Assembly: GCF_020171525.1 (NCBI RefSeq)
Contig: NZ_JAIVAI010000001.1
Location: 310,001-374,000 of the forward strand
From: Halobacillus yeomjeoni
GTDB taxonomy: Bacteria; Bacillota; Bacilli; Bacillales; Halobacillaceae
Length of the DNA: 64,000 nt
Reading direction: 5' to 3'
The position numbers were made by a program, and so were the translations under genes. This document shows positions 51,964-60,612 of this stretch, one piece after another. Below the pieces are notes generated by a model. It ran no database searches, was not told the DNA's origin, and saw only the letters and a program-made list of their open reading frames with translations. Numbering within the stretch: the first letter of the stretch is position 1; every line of letters starts with the position of its first letter.

Positions 51964-52378
51964 TTGTATTCCTCCCTTCTTAAGTATCTTCCACAATTCA
52001 TTTTTTCTTCTATATCAATAGTTTACCCACTTTCTGCCCCTCTTGAACATTATTCTGACAGTACTTGTGTATAAAGATGATTTTGAAGAAAAGTGGGCCC
52101 ATTGGCTGGAAGCTCTATTAAAATTGTCTCCTATTCAACCGGAATTATTCAAGACTATGAGTTGGTGGCATGAGATGCCGTTTTGATTTTACAACTGGTA
52201 GATATCCATTCAGCTATTCAGTAAAAAACGGTTCCTTTTTATTGTATGTCCTAAACCAACCAATGCTCTTTTATATCTTCTATTTTACCTGAAATCCGCA
52301 CTTATCACTAGCGTTTAAATTGTCGAGGGAGGCATGATTTTTGCAAGTTGGTAAAAGATAATCTGTGAGGTGATTATC
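51964..52378. other. 415-base gap where B. subtilis has yqhQ
   Basis: This AT-rich stretch separates divergent yqhP and yqhR. It contains one plausible coding remnant (52043-52186, listed separately). A GATAAT at about 52360 may belong to the yqhR promoter. I see no yqhQ sequence. Confidence 0.5.
52043..52186 (+). pseudogene. Short open frame, possible gene remnant
   Basis: A 47-codon frame from TTG 52043 to TGA 52186 (open back to 52022) encodes a protein-like stretch with KDDFEEKWAHWLEALLKLSP and a tryptophan-rich end (SWWHEMPF). It has no ribosome binding site and no upstream start, so a decayed gene end or a small protein are both possible. I do not recognise a family. Confidence 0.3.
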
Positions 52379-52894
52379 ATGGCAGACAAGCCTAAACAAC
52401 AAAATAAGCAAGAACCACAACAAAGCGTTTTTTTAAAAGCAATGATAACGGGTTTTTTTGGAGGTATCCTATGGAGTGGTGTCGGTGCTGTCGCATATTA
52501 TTTTAATTTTACTGAATTGACAGCAGCATCATTCATGTTCCGATCGTTTTTACAAACAGAATGGACCGGTACATGGCTTGCTGAAATATTGGCGATTCTT
52601 TTAGTGGGCTTATTATCACTGTTAATCGCGATCCTCTACTATATTTTGTTGAAAAATAAGAATGGGATATGGCCGGGCTTGTTTTTCGGTTTAAGTTTAT
52701 GGGGAATCATCTTTTTTGTGTTACGTCCTATTTTTCCTGCCATACCTTCCTTTCTGGAGTTGAATAGTGACACATGGGTGACGAGTGGTTGTTTGTTCAT
52801 TTTATACGGAGTCTTTATCGGATATTCCATCTCCTACGAATACAGGGAATTCAACGACGCAGCGAATTCGTATTCAAAAGAAGGCGGAGTATGA
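52379..52894 (+). CDS. yqhR: YqhR family membrane protein
   Basis: A 171-residue protein with a Gln/Lys-rich N-terminus and four predicted helices (about 20-42, 72-98, 103-121, 136-153), typical of YqhR. ATG 52379 follows GTGAGGTG by 7 bases. It precedes aroQ as in B. subtilis. Function unknown. Confidence 0.85.
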   Translation: MADKPKQQNKQEPQQSVFLKAMITGFFGGILWSGVGAVAYYFNFTELTAASFMFRSFLQTEWTGTWLAEILAILLVGLLSLLIAILYYILLKNKNGIWPGLFFGLSLWGIIFFVLRPIFPAIPSFLELNSDTWVTSGCLFILYGVFIGYSISYEYREFNDAANSYSKEGGV

Positions 52895-52939
52895 TAAACT
52901 TGAAATGTATGAGAATTTAGTTAATGGTGGGATGACCGA

Positions 52940-53395
52940 ATGGGGATGAAACGACTGATATTATTGAATGGTCCTAACTTGAATATGCTCGGAAAGAGGG
53001 AGCCGGAGACTTATGGTCGTAAGACTCTCAAAGATGTTGTCCGTTTAGTAAAGGATACAGCGTGGGAAAAAGGATATGAAGTGGAAGATTATCAATCCAA
53101 TCATGAAGGGGATTTAGTGGATCGTATCCAAATGGCAGAAGATAATGCTGCCGGAATCTTATTCAATCCTGCAGCTTATACGCATACAAGTATTGCGCTT
53201 AGAGATGCGATCAGTTCTATCAATATTCCGGTCATAGAAGTGCACATTTCGAATGTCCACCAAAGAGAAACATTCCGTCACCATTCTATGTTAGCCCCGG
53301 TTTGTGCTGGTCAAATCGTAGGATTTGGCATAGATGGGTATCGATTAGCCACCCTTGGCATGATCGAAAAGATAGAAAATGAAGGGAGAAAATAA
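52940..53395 (+). CDS. aroQ: 3-dehydroquinate dehydratase, type II
   Basis: Third step of the shikimate pathway, a dodecameric type II dehydroquinase. The 151-residue protein has LLNGPNLNMLGKREPETYG with the catalytic Tyr, SNHEGDLVDRI, FNPAAYTHTSIALRDA and VHISNVHQRETFRHHS. ATG 52940 follows GGTGGG by 8 bases; Met 3 is an alternative. It is followed by papA after 3 bases, so the two are one transcript. AroK lies 15 kb upstream. Confidence 0.94.
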   Translation: MGMKRLILLNGPNLNMLGKREPETYGRKTLKDVVRLVKDTAWEKGYEVEDYQSNHEGDLVDRIQMAEDNAAGILFNPAAYTHTSIALRDAISSINIPVIEVHISNVHQRETFRHHSMLAPVCAGQIVGFGIDGYRLATLGMIEKIENEGRK

Positions 53396-53398
53396 TAC

Positions 53399-54460
53399 AT
53401 GACGAAAATAGCGAACTTACGTAAAGCTATCATGACAGAAGAACTTGATGGGCTTTTGATTATGAGCCCTAAAAATAGAAGATACGTTTCAGGCTTCACT
53501 GGTTCATCAGGTGCTCTTCTCATATCTAATACCGATGCTGTCTTAGTCACAGATTTCCGTTACATGGAACAAGCGAATGAACAGGCCTCTGATTTTGAAA
53601 TCGTAGAACATAAAGTGCCGATGCATGAAGAAGTTGCCAAACAGGCGAAGCGCCTGGGACTTGAGAAAATCGGCTTCGAAAAAGATCACGTTACATACAG
53701 CCTTTTTGAAACATACGAGCAGGCTTTAGAAGCTGAACTGGTTCCGACATCAGGACTGGTCGAAAAATTACGCTTGATAAAGACTGATGAGGAGATTAGT
53801 ATATTAAAGGATGCCGTTAAAATTGCTGATGATGCATTTGAGCATATCCTAGGGTACATAAAACCAGGTGTCAAAGAGATTGACATTTCCAATGAGCTGG
53901 AGATGTTCATGAGAAAACAAGGAGCAGCCTCATCAAGCTTCGATATTATTGTCGCATCCGGCTACCGTTCTGCTCTACCGCATGGCGTCGCTTCTGAAAA
54001 GGAGATTCAGTCCGGGGAGTTAGTTACTTTGGATTTCGGTGCAGTTTATAAAGGTTACTGCTCAGATATAACCAGGACAGTTGCAGTCGGAGAGATCAGT
54101 GATGAGCTTAAAAATATTTATAATACCGTCCTTGAAGCTCAATTGAAGGGGATGGAAGGGTTGAAAGCTGGCATTACTGGAAAAGAAGCGGATGCTCTGA
54201 CACGCGATTATATCAAAGAAAAAGGATATGGTGAGTACTTTGGACATTCTACCGGCCACGGAATCGGTCTTGATGTCCACGAAGGTCCGGGTCTATCATT
54301 CCGTTCTGATAAAGTTCTTGAAGAAGGTATGGTAGTTACTGTTGAACCGGGAATTTATGTGCCGAATGTAGGCGGCTGTAGGATCGAAGATGATACAATC
54401 GTCACCAAATCCGGAAATGAGTGTTTAAGCCAGTCTACTAAAGAATTAATTACATTGTAA
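53399..54460 (+). CDS. papA: Xaa-Pro dipeptidase / aminopeptidase P family (YqhT)
   Basis: A 353-residue M24 metallopeptidase with an N-terminal creatinase-like domain and a pita-bread C-domain. Metal ligands are the Asp residues in LDFGAVYKGYCSDITRT, His in GHGIGLDVHE, Glu in VEPGIYVP and Glu in GGCRIEDDT. Cleaves peptides with proline in second position. GGGAGAAAAT precedes the ATG. Directly upstream of efp, a common Bacillaceae pairing that is suggestive given EF-P's role in polyproline translation. Confidence 0.93.
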   Translation: MTKIANLRKAIMTEELDGLLIMSPKNRRYVSGFTGSSGALLISNTDAVLVTDFRYMEQANEQASDFEIVEHKVPMHEEVAKQAKRLGLEKIGFEKDHVTYSLFETYEQALEAELVPTSGLVEKLRLIKTDEEISILKDAVKIADDAFEHILGYIKPGVKEIDISNELEMFMRKQGAASSSFDIIVASGYRSALPHGVASEKEIQSGELVTLDFGAVYKGYCSDITRTVAVGEISDELKNIYNTVLEAQLKGMEGLKAGITGKEADALTRDYIKEKGYGEYFGHSTGHGIGLDVHEGPGLSFRSDKVLEEGMVVTVEPGIYVPNVGGCRIEDDTIVTKSGNECLSQSTKELITL

Positions 54461-54480
54461 GCATATAAGGAGGAAAAACA

Positions 54481-55038
54481 ATGATTTCAGTAAACGATTT
54501 TCGTACAGGTTTGACGATCGAAGTAGATGGAGACATCTGGCAGGTCATGGATTTCCAGCATGTAAAGCCGGGGAAAGGTGCAGCTTTTGTGCGCTCCAAG
54601 CTTCGTAACCTGCGGAATGGTAATATTCAGGAAAAAACATTCCGAGGTGGAGAAAAAGTAGAACGAGCTCACATTGAAAACCGGAAGATGCAGTACTTGT
54701 ATGCCAACGGTGACATGCATGCATTCATGGACACTGAAACATTCGAACAAGTAGAAATACCCGGTGCTCTTATTCAAGAGCAATTGAATTACTTGAAAGA
54801 AAACATGGAAGTTCAAATTCAGTCTTATCAAGCTGAAACCATCGGTGTGGAACTTCCAAAAAACGTTGAGCTGGAAGTTGTTGAAACAGAACCCGGCATT
54901 AAAGGCGACACAGCAAGTGGAGGAACAAAGCCTGCTAAGCTTGAGACAGGTCTTTCTGTCCAAGTGCCTTTCTTCATCAACGAAGGGGAAGTATTGGTCA
55001 TCAGTACGACTGATGGAAAATATGTATCACGTGCATAA
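54481..55038 (+). CDS. efp: Elongation factor P
   Basis: Relieves ribosome stalling at polyproline. The 185-residue protein has the three OB domains, with the modification loop KPGKGAAFV (Lys about 32). The Lys can be 5-aminopentanolylated in Bacillus. AAGGAGGAAAAACA precedes the ATG. It lies 20 bases after papA, so aroQ-papA-efp form one operon ending at the strong terminator. Confidence 0.96.
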   Translation: MISVNDFRTGLTIEVDGDIWQVMDFQHVKPGKGAAFVRSKLRNLRNGNIQEKTFRGGEKVERAHIENRKMQYLYANGDMHAFMDTETFEQVEIPGALIQEQLNYLKENMEVQIQSYQAETIGVELPKNVELEVVETEPGIKGDTASGGTKPAKLETGLSVQVPFFINEGEVLVISTTDGKYVSRA

Positions 55039-55056
55039 ATAATAGAATAGCATGAT

Positions 55057-55090
55057 AAAGCCCGTTCCTATATCAGGAACGGGCTTTTTT
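55057..55090 (+). terminator. Intrinsic terminator after efp
   Basis: Perfect 13-bp stem AAAGCCCGTTCCT / AGGAACGGGCTTT, 5-base loop, T run. Confidence 0.92.
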
Positions 55091-55125
55091 AATAGAAGGA
55101 ATTCTAGTTTATCTAGTAAATCGTG

Positions 55126-55154
55126 TCATATAGGCGGAGACTTTACATACATAT
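55126..55154 (+). promoter_or_regulatory. Sigma-E promoter of the spoIIIA operon
   Basis: TCATATA (55126-55132), 13-base spacer, CATACATAT (55146-55154) fit the mother-cell sigma-E pattern KMATATT / CATACA-T. The start site would lie about 25 bases before spoIIIAA. Confidence 0.8.
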
Positions 55155-55181
55155 GAAGTAAACGAATGAAAGGAGTCAGGA

Positions 55182-56162
55182 ATGATGAAGGAAATTATCA
55201 GGTTGTTTCCTGATCACTTTCAGACTCTCTTGTTAAAAGATGTGCGCTGGGGTGAAATACAGGAGATCAGACTGCGGGTGCATAAAAGAATTGAAACCCT
55301 TGGTGCTGACAGTCATAAGGTGTTGAATAGTCCGTTGTTATCTCCTCAAGATTTATCGCATATTTTGAATCAGATCAGTCAATTCTCTCTCTATCGATTC
55401 AAAGATCAACTGAAGGATGGATTTATTACTATTGAAGGAGGGCACAGGGTAGGTCTGGCGGGGAAAGCCAATACCGTCAATGACAGTGTTGAAACGCTTA
55501 AATACATTTCGTTCATGAATATCCGTATCGCCAGGTCGAAACCTGGACAGGTAGAACGATTACTTCCATATTTATATCATAATCATAAATGGACGAGCAC
55601 GTTGATTATTGGTCCTCCACATTCAGGGAAAACGACGATCTTACGAGATCTTGCACGGGCAATCTCATCAGAAAATCAGTTCCATACCTCTTCGAAAGTG
55701 GCGATAGTAGATGAACGATCTGAAATTGCTGCTAGTTTGAGGGGGATTCCTCAACTGGATGTAGGCAGCCGGACAGATGTAATGGATGCATGCCCAAAAG
55801 TGCAGGGGATGATGATGATGATCCGCTCGATGTCTCCAGATATTCTTATCGTAGATGAAATCGGGAGCATTGATGATGCAGAAGCCATAAAAGAAGCCAC
55901 ATTCACAGGGGTGGAAGTCATTTGCAGTGTTCATGGGAAAGACTTTCAATCCGTCCTGAAGCGTCCATCAACGAAAATATTGATGGAGGAAGGCATTTTC
56001 CAGCGTTACGTGATATTAGAAAGGTTAATGCCCTCTCGTCCTCATACGTTGACCATTCTTAATGAGAGAGGAAAGCAATTAGTGCACTTCAAAGGGGAGA
56101 GAGAATATGGAGTGGATAGGCGCTGTGATGATCTTGTCCGTAACGACATGGGTAGGATTTGA
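55182..56162 (+). CDS. spoIIIAA: Stage III sporulation protein AA (secretion-type ATPase)
   Basis: A 326-residue AAA/secretion-like ATPase with Walker A GPPHSGKTTILRDLAR (about 145) and Walker B region DILIVDEIGS. It powers or assembles the SpoIIIA-SpoIIQ channel ('feeding tube') from mother cell to forespore. AAAGGAGTCAGGA precedes ATG 55182; ATG 55185 is equally possible. First gene of an eight-gene operon transcribed by sigma-E. Overlaps spoIIIAB by 56 bases. Confidence 0.94.
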   Translation: MMKEIIRLFPDHFQTLLLKDVRWGEIQEIRLRVHKRIETLGADSHKVLNSPLLSPQDLSHILNQISQFSLYRFKDQLKDGFITIEGGHRVGLAGKANTVNDSVETLKYISFMNIRIARSKPGQVERLLPYLYHNHKWTSTLIIGPPHSGKTTILRDLARAISSENQFHTSSKVAIVDERSEIAASLRGIPQLDVGSRTDVMDACPKVQGMMMMIRSMSPDILIVDEIGSIDDAEAIKEATFTGVEVICSVHGKDFQSVLKRPSTKILMEEGIFQRYVILERLMPSRPHTLTILNERGKQLVHFKGEREYGVDRRCDDLVRNDMGRI

Positions 56163-56616
56163 AGCGGCTTCACGATATAAAAAGAGGCCTGGTCACATTC
56201 GTCAGTGGAAAAACGCTTTGCAAATGATAGAGGCTGAAATGGTTTTTGGTCAATCATCTCTTTGGGAAGTGTGTGAAAACCTTTCGAAGCAATTGCCCAG
56301 ACCCATCAGCCTTTTTTTTGAAAGTGTGTGGAATGAGGAAGAAAGGTGTTCTGACTTTGCTTCTTTATGGAAGGAATCATTGAAAAAACATTGGTCCTCC
56401 AACTCACTGAACAAAAATGAGATGGAAATTTTAATACAATTCGGGCGGACATTAGGCCAGCATGACTTAGAACAGCAGCAAAAACACATCCGCCTAGCTC
56501 TTCACCACCTTGATCGTGAACTCCAAGATGCACTTGAGGTCGGCGAGCAGTATCAAAAGATGGCTCGCGGGATGGGGGTTTTAAGCGGGTTATTAGTCAT
56601 TATTTTAATTTTATAA
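56107..56616 (+). CDS. spoIIIAB: Stage III sporulation protein AB
   Basis: A 169-residue protein with an N-terminal signal/membrane helix, an all-helical domain and a C-terminal membrane helix (MGVLSGLLVIILIL), the SpoIIIAB layout, similar to GspF-type platform proteins. GGGGAGAG lies before the ATG, inside the spoIIIAA end. Confidence 0.92.
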   Translation: MEWIGAVMILSVTTWVGFEAASRYKKRPGHIRQWKNALQMIEAEMVFGQSSLWEVCENLSKQLPRPISLFFESVWNEEERCSDFASLWKESLKKHWSSNSLNKNEMEILIQFGRTLGQHDLEQQQKHIRLALHHLDRELQDALEVGEQYQKMARGMGVLSGLLVIILIL

Positions 56617-56632
56617 AGGAGGCAGGGTCACT

Positions 56633-56839
56633 TTGCTTCAAGATGCAACCATCCTATTTCAAATTGCCGGTATAGGGATCATCGTCGCTATGATACACAG
56701 CATATTAAAACAGATGGGAAAAGAAGAAATCGCACAAGCCGTAACTTTGACAGGTTTTATCATCGTCTTGTTCATCGTACTTTACCGCTTGGCAGATTTA
56801 TTCCAGCAAATCAAATCCGTATTTCTATATCAGGGGTAA
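56633..56839 (+). CDS. spoIIIAC: Stage III sporulation protein AC
   Basis: A 68-residue protein with two helices. It starts at TTG 10 bases after AAAGGAGG and contains IAGIGIIVAMIHSILKQMGKEE, the conserved SpoIIIAC pattern. Small membrane subunit of the channel's base. Confidence 0.93.
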   Translation: MLQDATILFQIAGIGIIVAMIHSILKQMGKEEIAQAVTLTGFIIVLFIVLYRLADLFQQIKSVFLYQG

Positions 56840-56843
56840 GGGT

Positions 56844-57242
56844 ATGGATATTATCCAAATCGTCTCACTTGGGCTTGTAGCGACATTATTGATTGTTTTG
56901 TTGAAAGAGCAAAAATCATCTGTCGCTTTTTTGCTCCTTTTGTTCACCGTAATCATCATATTTTTGGGTGTTTTAGATCATATCAAGTACATTTTCACCC
57001 TGCTTTCTTATATAGCTGGGCAGGCGCAGGTCGAGCCTGTTTATTTTAAAACCATTTTAAAAATCATTGGAATCGCCTACATTGCCGAGTTCGGAGCTCA
57101 ATTGATCCGGGATGCAGGATTGAACGCTCTTGCTTCAAAAGTGGAACTGGCAGGGAAACTGTTTATCCTGATGCTCGCAATTCCGATCGTAACTGCAGTC
57201 ATAGAGACCATAATAAATTTCATACCTGGACATTTGGGCTAA
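56844..57242 (+). CDS. spoIIIAD: Stage III sporulation protein AD
   Basis: A 132-residue membrane protein with three to four helices and the family segment IGIAYIAEFGAQLIRDAGLNALASKVELAGK. GGGGTAAGG lies just before the ATG. It follows spoIIIAC after 4 bases. Confidence 0.94.
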   Translation: MDIIQIVSLGLVATLLIVLLKEQKSSVAFLLLLFTVIIIFLGVLDHIKYIFTLLSYIAGQAQVEPVYFKTILKIIGIAYIAEFGAQLIRDAGLNALASKVELAGKLFILMLAIPIVTAVIETIINFIPGHLG

Positions 57243-57258
57243 GGTCGGGAGGTTCGCA

Positions 57259-58419
57259 ATGAGACATTCATCTTTCATCCTCTTTCTATTTCTAGTCATG
57301 TCTTTAATGCCTGTCCATGCTGCTTTAGCCGCTTCACCGGACACCACATCGATGCTGGACCATGTCTCCACAGAAGAGCTCGAAAAAAACTGGAAAGAGC
57401 TGCATCAGGAGTATGGGGACTACATGCCTACTTTCAATGTAAACAACTTTCGTGAATTTATTCAGTCTGAAAGTTCTCTTGAATCCTCTGATTGGCTGTC
57501 CGGCATCCTGCAATTTTTCTTTCATGAATTGATGGTCAACGGAAAACTTTTAGCATCTCTTTTGTTTTTGACATTATTCAGTACATTACTCCGGTCAATT
57601 CAATCCTCATTTGAAAATTCAGTAGTCAGTAAGATTGCGTATATGGTTGTTTATTTAGTCCTGTTGACGCTGGCTTTAGAGAGTTTCCGTCAAGTCATCG
57701 ATTATACATTGGAAGCGATCGATCGGATGAGCAGTTTTATGATCGGCCTCCTCCCTCTTTTGCTGGGGATCATGGCTTCGTTCAGTCATTTGATGTCGAT
57801 CTCCTTCTTCCATCCGATCATCATCGCGCTTGTACAATCCAGTGGATTGCTCGTCAAGTTCGTATTGATACCTTTATTTGCATCTTCGGCGCTTTTATTA
57901 GTAATTGGCAGTTTGAATGAAACATATAAAGTAGATCAGTTGGCCGAGCTTTTGAGAAAAACCGGGATAGCCATCATGGGGGTTTTCCTAACTATATTTT
58001 TAGGTGTTATTTCAGTTCAGGGGACGGTCACGGCTGTTCAAGACGGCGTAACGATGAAAACGGCCAGGTTCGTAACAGGAAACTTCGTCCCGGTGGTAGG
58101 AAGACTTTTTACTGACGCTACAGACACAATTCTTGGTGCATCTCTTGTGCTGAAGAACACATTAGGAATTGCCGGGGTTGTCGTCTTATTGGGAATAGCT
58201 GTCTTTCCTGCACTGAAAGTCTTCGTCATCGCCTTGATATATAAAATTGCAGCAGCGCTCTTGCAGCCTCTTGGTGATGGACCGATTATTGAAGCGATGT
58301 CTGTGGTGAGCAGGCATATCATGTATGTGTTTGCCGCACTATTTATGGTTTCCATGATGTTTTTTTTAGTGATTGTCATAATGGTGGCTGCAAGCAACAT
58401 TACAATGATGGTGAGGTGA
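57259..58419 (+). CDS. spoIIIAE: Stage III sporulation protein AE
   Basis: A 386-residue protein with a signal peptide (residues 1-24, ending AALAA), a periplasm-like N-domain to about 85 and eight or so membrane helices. The GASLVLKNTLGIAGV segment and multi-spanning C-half are typical of SpoIIIAE. GGTCGGGAGG precedes the ATG. Confidence 0.94.
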   Translation: MRHSSFILFLFLVMSLMPVHAALAASPDTTSMLDHVSTEELEKNWKELHQEYGDYMPTFNVNNFREFIQSESSLESSDWLSGILQFFFHELMVNGKLLASLLFLTLFSTLLRSIQSSFENSVVSKIAYMVVYLVLLTLALESFRQVIDYTLEAIDRMSSFMIGLLPLLLGIMASFSHLMSISFFHPIIIALVQSSGLLVKFVLIPLFASSALLLVIGSLNETYKVDQLAELLRKTGIAIMGVFLTIFLGVISVQGTVTAVQDGVTMKTARFVTGNFVPVVGRLFTDATDTILGASLVLKNTLGIAGVVVLLGIAVFPALKVFVIALIYKIAAALLQPLGDGPIIEAMSVVSRHIMYVFAALFMVSMMFFLVIVIMVAASNITMMVR

Positions 58420-58428
58420 TCCATAAGT

Positions 58429-59031
58429 ATGGAAATGTTCACAGAGTGGATTACGCGTATAGTCTTATTCCTCTTGTTAGCGATGGTGGCAGATGCTTTG
58501 CTCCCATCAGGTCTTATGAAGAAATATGCACGTTTGGTCATGTCTATTTTATTGCTTTTGATATTTTTGGGTCCGCTGCTACAACTATTGAAAATCAATC
58601 CTCACCAGCTTATGAATGCTGCTGAATATCAAATGAATCAACAAATGAATGCCGAAACGATTGAAGAAAATATAGAAAAAAAGAAAAGTGAAATACTCAA
58701 AGGACAGGATGCATATAAATTAGAACAGGTCAGCGAGGCTTTAGTTAATGAAATTAAAGAGCCTTTACTCAAAGAACAACAACTTCTTGTGGTCGGCTTG
58801 GAAATGACTTTCGAAGGTGATTTTATGGATATGGATTCGTTGGACAAGCTTTACTTCACACTCCGACATTCACCAGAAGATACACCTGTAGAAATCGTCG
58901 ACATCTCGATTATGGAAGCACCCGTCAAAGAAGATGATGGATCTGATGAAGAAGTTCGAAAATGGATAGCGGAAAAGTTGGACTTGCAATTCGAACAAAT
59001 CGAAATCCGCTGGGAGGATAAAGATGAGTAA
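58429..59031 (+). CDS. spoIIIAF: Stage III sporulation protein AF
   Basis: A 200-residue protein with two N-terminal membrane helices (about 8-25 and 34-53) and a soluble C-domain with a ring-building-motif-like fold expected for SpoIIIAF (TPVEIVDISI region). It overlaps spoIIIAG by 8 bases. Channel ring component. Confidence 0.92.
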   Translation: MEMFTEWITRIVLFLLLAMVADALLPSGLMKKYARLVMSILLLLIFLGPLLQLLKINPHQLMNAAEYQMNQQMNAETIEENIEKKKSEILKGQDAYKLEQVSEALVNEIKEPLLKEQQLLVVGLEMTFEGDFMDMDSLDKLYFTLRHSPEDTPVEIVDISIMEAPVKEDDGSDEEVRKWIAEKLDLQFEQIEIRWEDKDE

Positions 59032-59641
59032 TTGGTTGAATAAGCTATTCCAACCTTTGTCTGGGAAAGACGGGAGAAAAATAAGCAAAACCAAATACCT
59101 GATCGGATTAGGGGTTCTCGGAGTTCTGATCATGTTGACCAGCAGTTGGTTTCAACCCTCGAGTCAAAGTCCCCCTCCAAACGAAACGATACAAAGCCAG
59201 CCAGGTTCTGAAAAAGAGGTACCTGTTTCTGAGGTGACATCAATTGCTCAGTTGGAATCTGAATACGAAAATCAGCTTAAGCCCTTGTTAGAAAATATTG
59301 ATGGGGTCAGTGATGTAGACATCATGGTCAACTTATCAGCAAGTCATGAAAAGGTGTATGACAAAAATTTAATCATAAGCAAACAAACAACGAAAGAAAA
59401 CGATAAGAATGGAGGGGAAAGAGAGATTGAGGATTATTCGAAGGAACAGCAGTTAGTGTTAGTCCGTCAGGGAGATCGAGAGGTTCCTTTGTTAGTAAAA
59501 ACATCAAAGCCTAAAGTGAGTGGGGTGTTCATAACTGCTAAAGGTGTCAATCAAATAAAAGTGAAAAGCTGGGTAGTTGAAGCTGTGTCCAGTGTCCTCG
59601 ATGTACCAAGTCATCGGATTTCCGTTCTGCCTAAACAATAA
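59024..59641 (+). CDS. spoIIIAG: Stage III sporulation protein AG
   Basis: A 205-residue protein with a membrane helix at about 25-43, a Pro/Gln-rich linker and the extracytoplasmic ring domain (LKPLLENIDGVSDVDIMVNLS). SpoIIIAG forms a large ring in the intermembrane space. GGGAGGATAAAG precedes the ATG. Confidence 0.93.
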   Translation: MSNWLNKLFQPLSGKDGRKISKTKYLIGLGVLGVLIMLTSSWFQPSSQSPPPNETIQSQPGSEKEVPVSEVTSIAQLESEYENQLKPLLENIDGVSDVDIMVNLSASHEKVYDKNLIISKQTTKENDKNGGEREIEDYSKEQQLVLVRQGDREVPLLVKTSKPKVSGVFITAKGVNQIKVKSWVVEAVSSVLDVPSHRISVLPKQ

Positions 59642-59654
59642 GGAGGGTTTTTAC

Positions 59655-60215
59655 ATGATAAAAAAGCAAACCGTATGGTTATTGACGATGTTAAGTCTCC
59701 TGATCGTTTTAAGTGTTTATTACATGACATCACCGGATAATGGGGAAATGGCGTTCATTCAAGATCAGGACTGGGCGGAAGTCACCAAGGATGAAAAAGG
59801 AAATGAAAATGCCGATGGTGTTGTCACAACGGGCGACGGCACTGTGATTTCACAAATTTCGACCGACGAACTGTTCGCCGCTATCAGGTTGGACAAAAGG
59901 AATGAAAGGGATCAATTGCAAGAGCAGCTTTCCGAAATTGTAGCGTCCAGCAATTTTACTACCGAAGAGAAGAATGAAGCATTGAATAGAATAGAGACAT
60001 TGAAGCAGACACAGTCAAAAGAATCCATCTTAGAGAATACGATTCGTGCAAGTGCTCCATATGAAGATGTACTAGTAAGAGCTGAAGAGGACATCGTTCA
60101 TGTTACTGTAAAATCTGATGAACTGTCCAAAGCTGAAACGAATCAGATTATCCAAATGGTTTCAGATGAATTCGGACAAAAACGAGTCCAAGTCCAGTTC
60201 CAGCCTTCTAAATAA
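59655..60215 (+). CDS. spoIIIAH: Stage III sporulation protein AH
   Basis: A 186-residue protein with an N-terminal membrane helix (about 7-26) and a ring-forming domain that binds forespore SpoIIQ, with YEDVLVRAEEDIVHVTVKS near the C-terminus. ATG 59655 follows AAGGAGGG; the frame extends back into spoIIIAG without a start signal. Last gene of the operon. The SpoIIQ partner is not in the window. Confidence 0.94.
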   Translation: MIKKQTVWLLTMLSLLIVLSVYYMTSPDNGEMAFIQDQDWAEVTKDEKGNENADGVVTTGDGTVISQISTDELFAAIRLDKRNERDQLQEQLSEIVASSNFTTEEKNEALNRIETLKQTQSKESILENTIRASAPYEDVLVRAEEDIVHVTVKSDELSKAETNQIIQMVSDEFGQKRVQVQFQPSK

Positions 60216-60218
60216 AAT

Positions 60219-60256
60219 AAACCTCTCCACATATTTGAGATGTGGAGAGGTTTTTT
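60219..60256 (+). terminator. Intrinsic terminator of the spoIIIA operon
   Basis: Perfect 14-bp stem AAACCTCTCCACAT / ATGTGGAGAGGTTT with a 7-base loop and T run. Confidence 0.92.
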
Positions 60257-60431
60257 ATTTTGGTTTTTGCTGGAGAAGGAATGGTTGATTTTGAGGTGAT
60301 ATATTAGAAATGAGAAGCTCATCGTTTCTACAACATACATAAACGGTTTCGGATAAGGGTGAACTTTTCCCGTTAAGGTGGTATGTTTAATAAAACGATT
60401 AATCAGGTTCACTCAGGTGAGATGTTCTATT

Positions 60432-60460
60432 TTGACGTGTAGTTTAAACAGGCAGATAAT
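60432..60460 (+). promoter_or_regulatory. Upstream sigma-A promoter of accB
   Basis: TTGACG (60432-60437), 17-base spacer, GATAAT (60455-60460). It would give a leader of about 145 bases; the 170 bases before it hold nothing I can name. Confidence 0.65.
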
Positions 60461-60523
60461 AACGGTTTTAAACCCAAATCCTGTAACAACAGGGGTGCTG
60501 AGTGATTATGTTTATGTGCCGAG

Positions 60524-60584
60524 TTGCAGGGAAGGGCTAAAATGTCGTAGAATGTTAAGAGGAGTTTTTAGTACCAGTTATTAA
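60524..60584 (+). promoter_or_regulatory. Proximal accB promoter with FapR-like operator
   Basis: TTGCAG (60524-60529), 18-base spacer, TAGAAT (60548-60553). TTAGTACCAGTTATTAA (60568-60584) follows at the presumed start site and matches 14 of 17 positions of the FapR consensus TTAGTACCTGATACTAA, including the whole TTAGTACC half. FapR with malonyl-CoA controls fatty acid synthesis genes in Bacilli. Confidence 0.6.
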
Positions 60585-60612
60585 AAAGTAACTACATAAA
60601 GGAGTGCCAGAC

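Noticed and set aside
52330-52356. Mini-gene MIFASW after GAGGGAGG in the yqhP-yqhR gap
   Set aside because: The ATG is only 1 base from the Shine-Dalgarno-like sequence and the frame has 6 codons.
60143-60412. Minus-strand open frame of 89 codons after spoIIIAH
   Set aside because: It spans a perfect terminator and the spoIIIAH coding end with no start signal.
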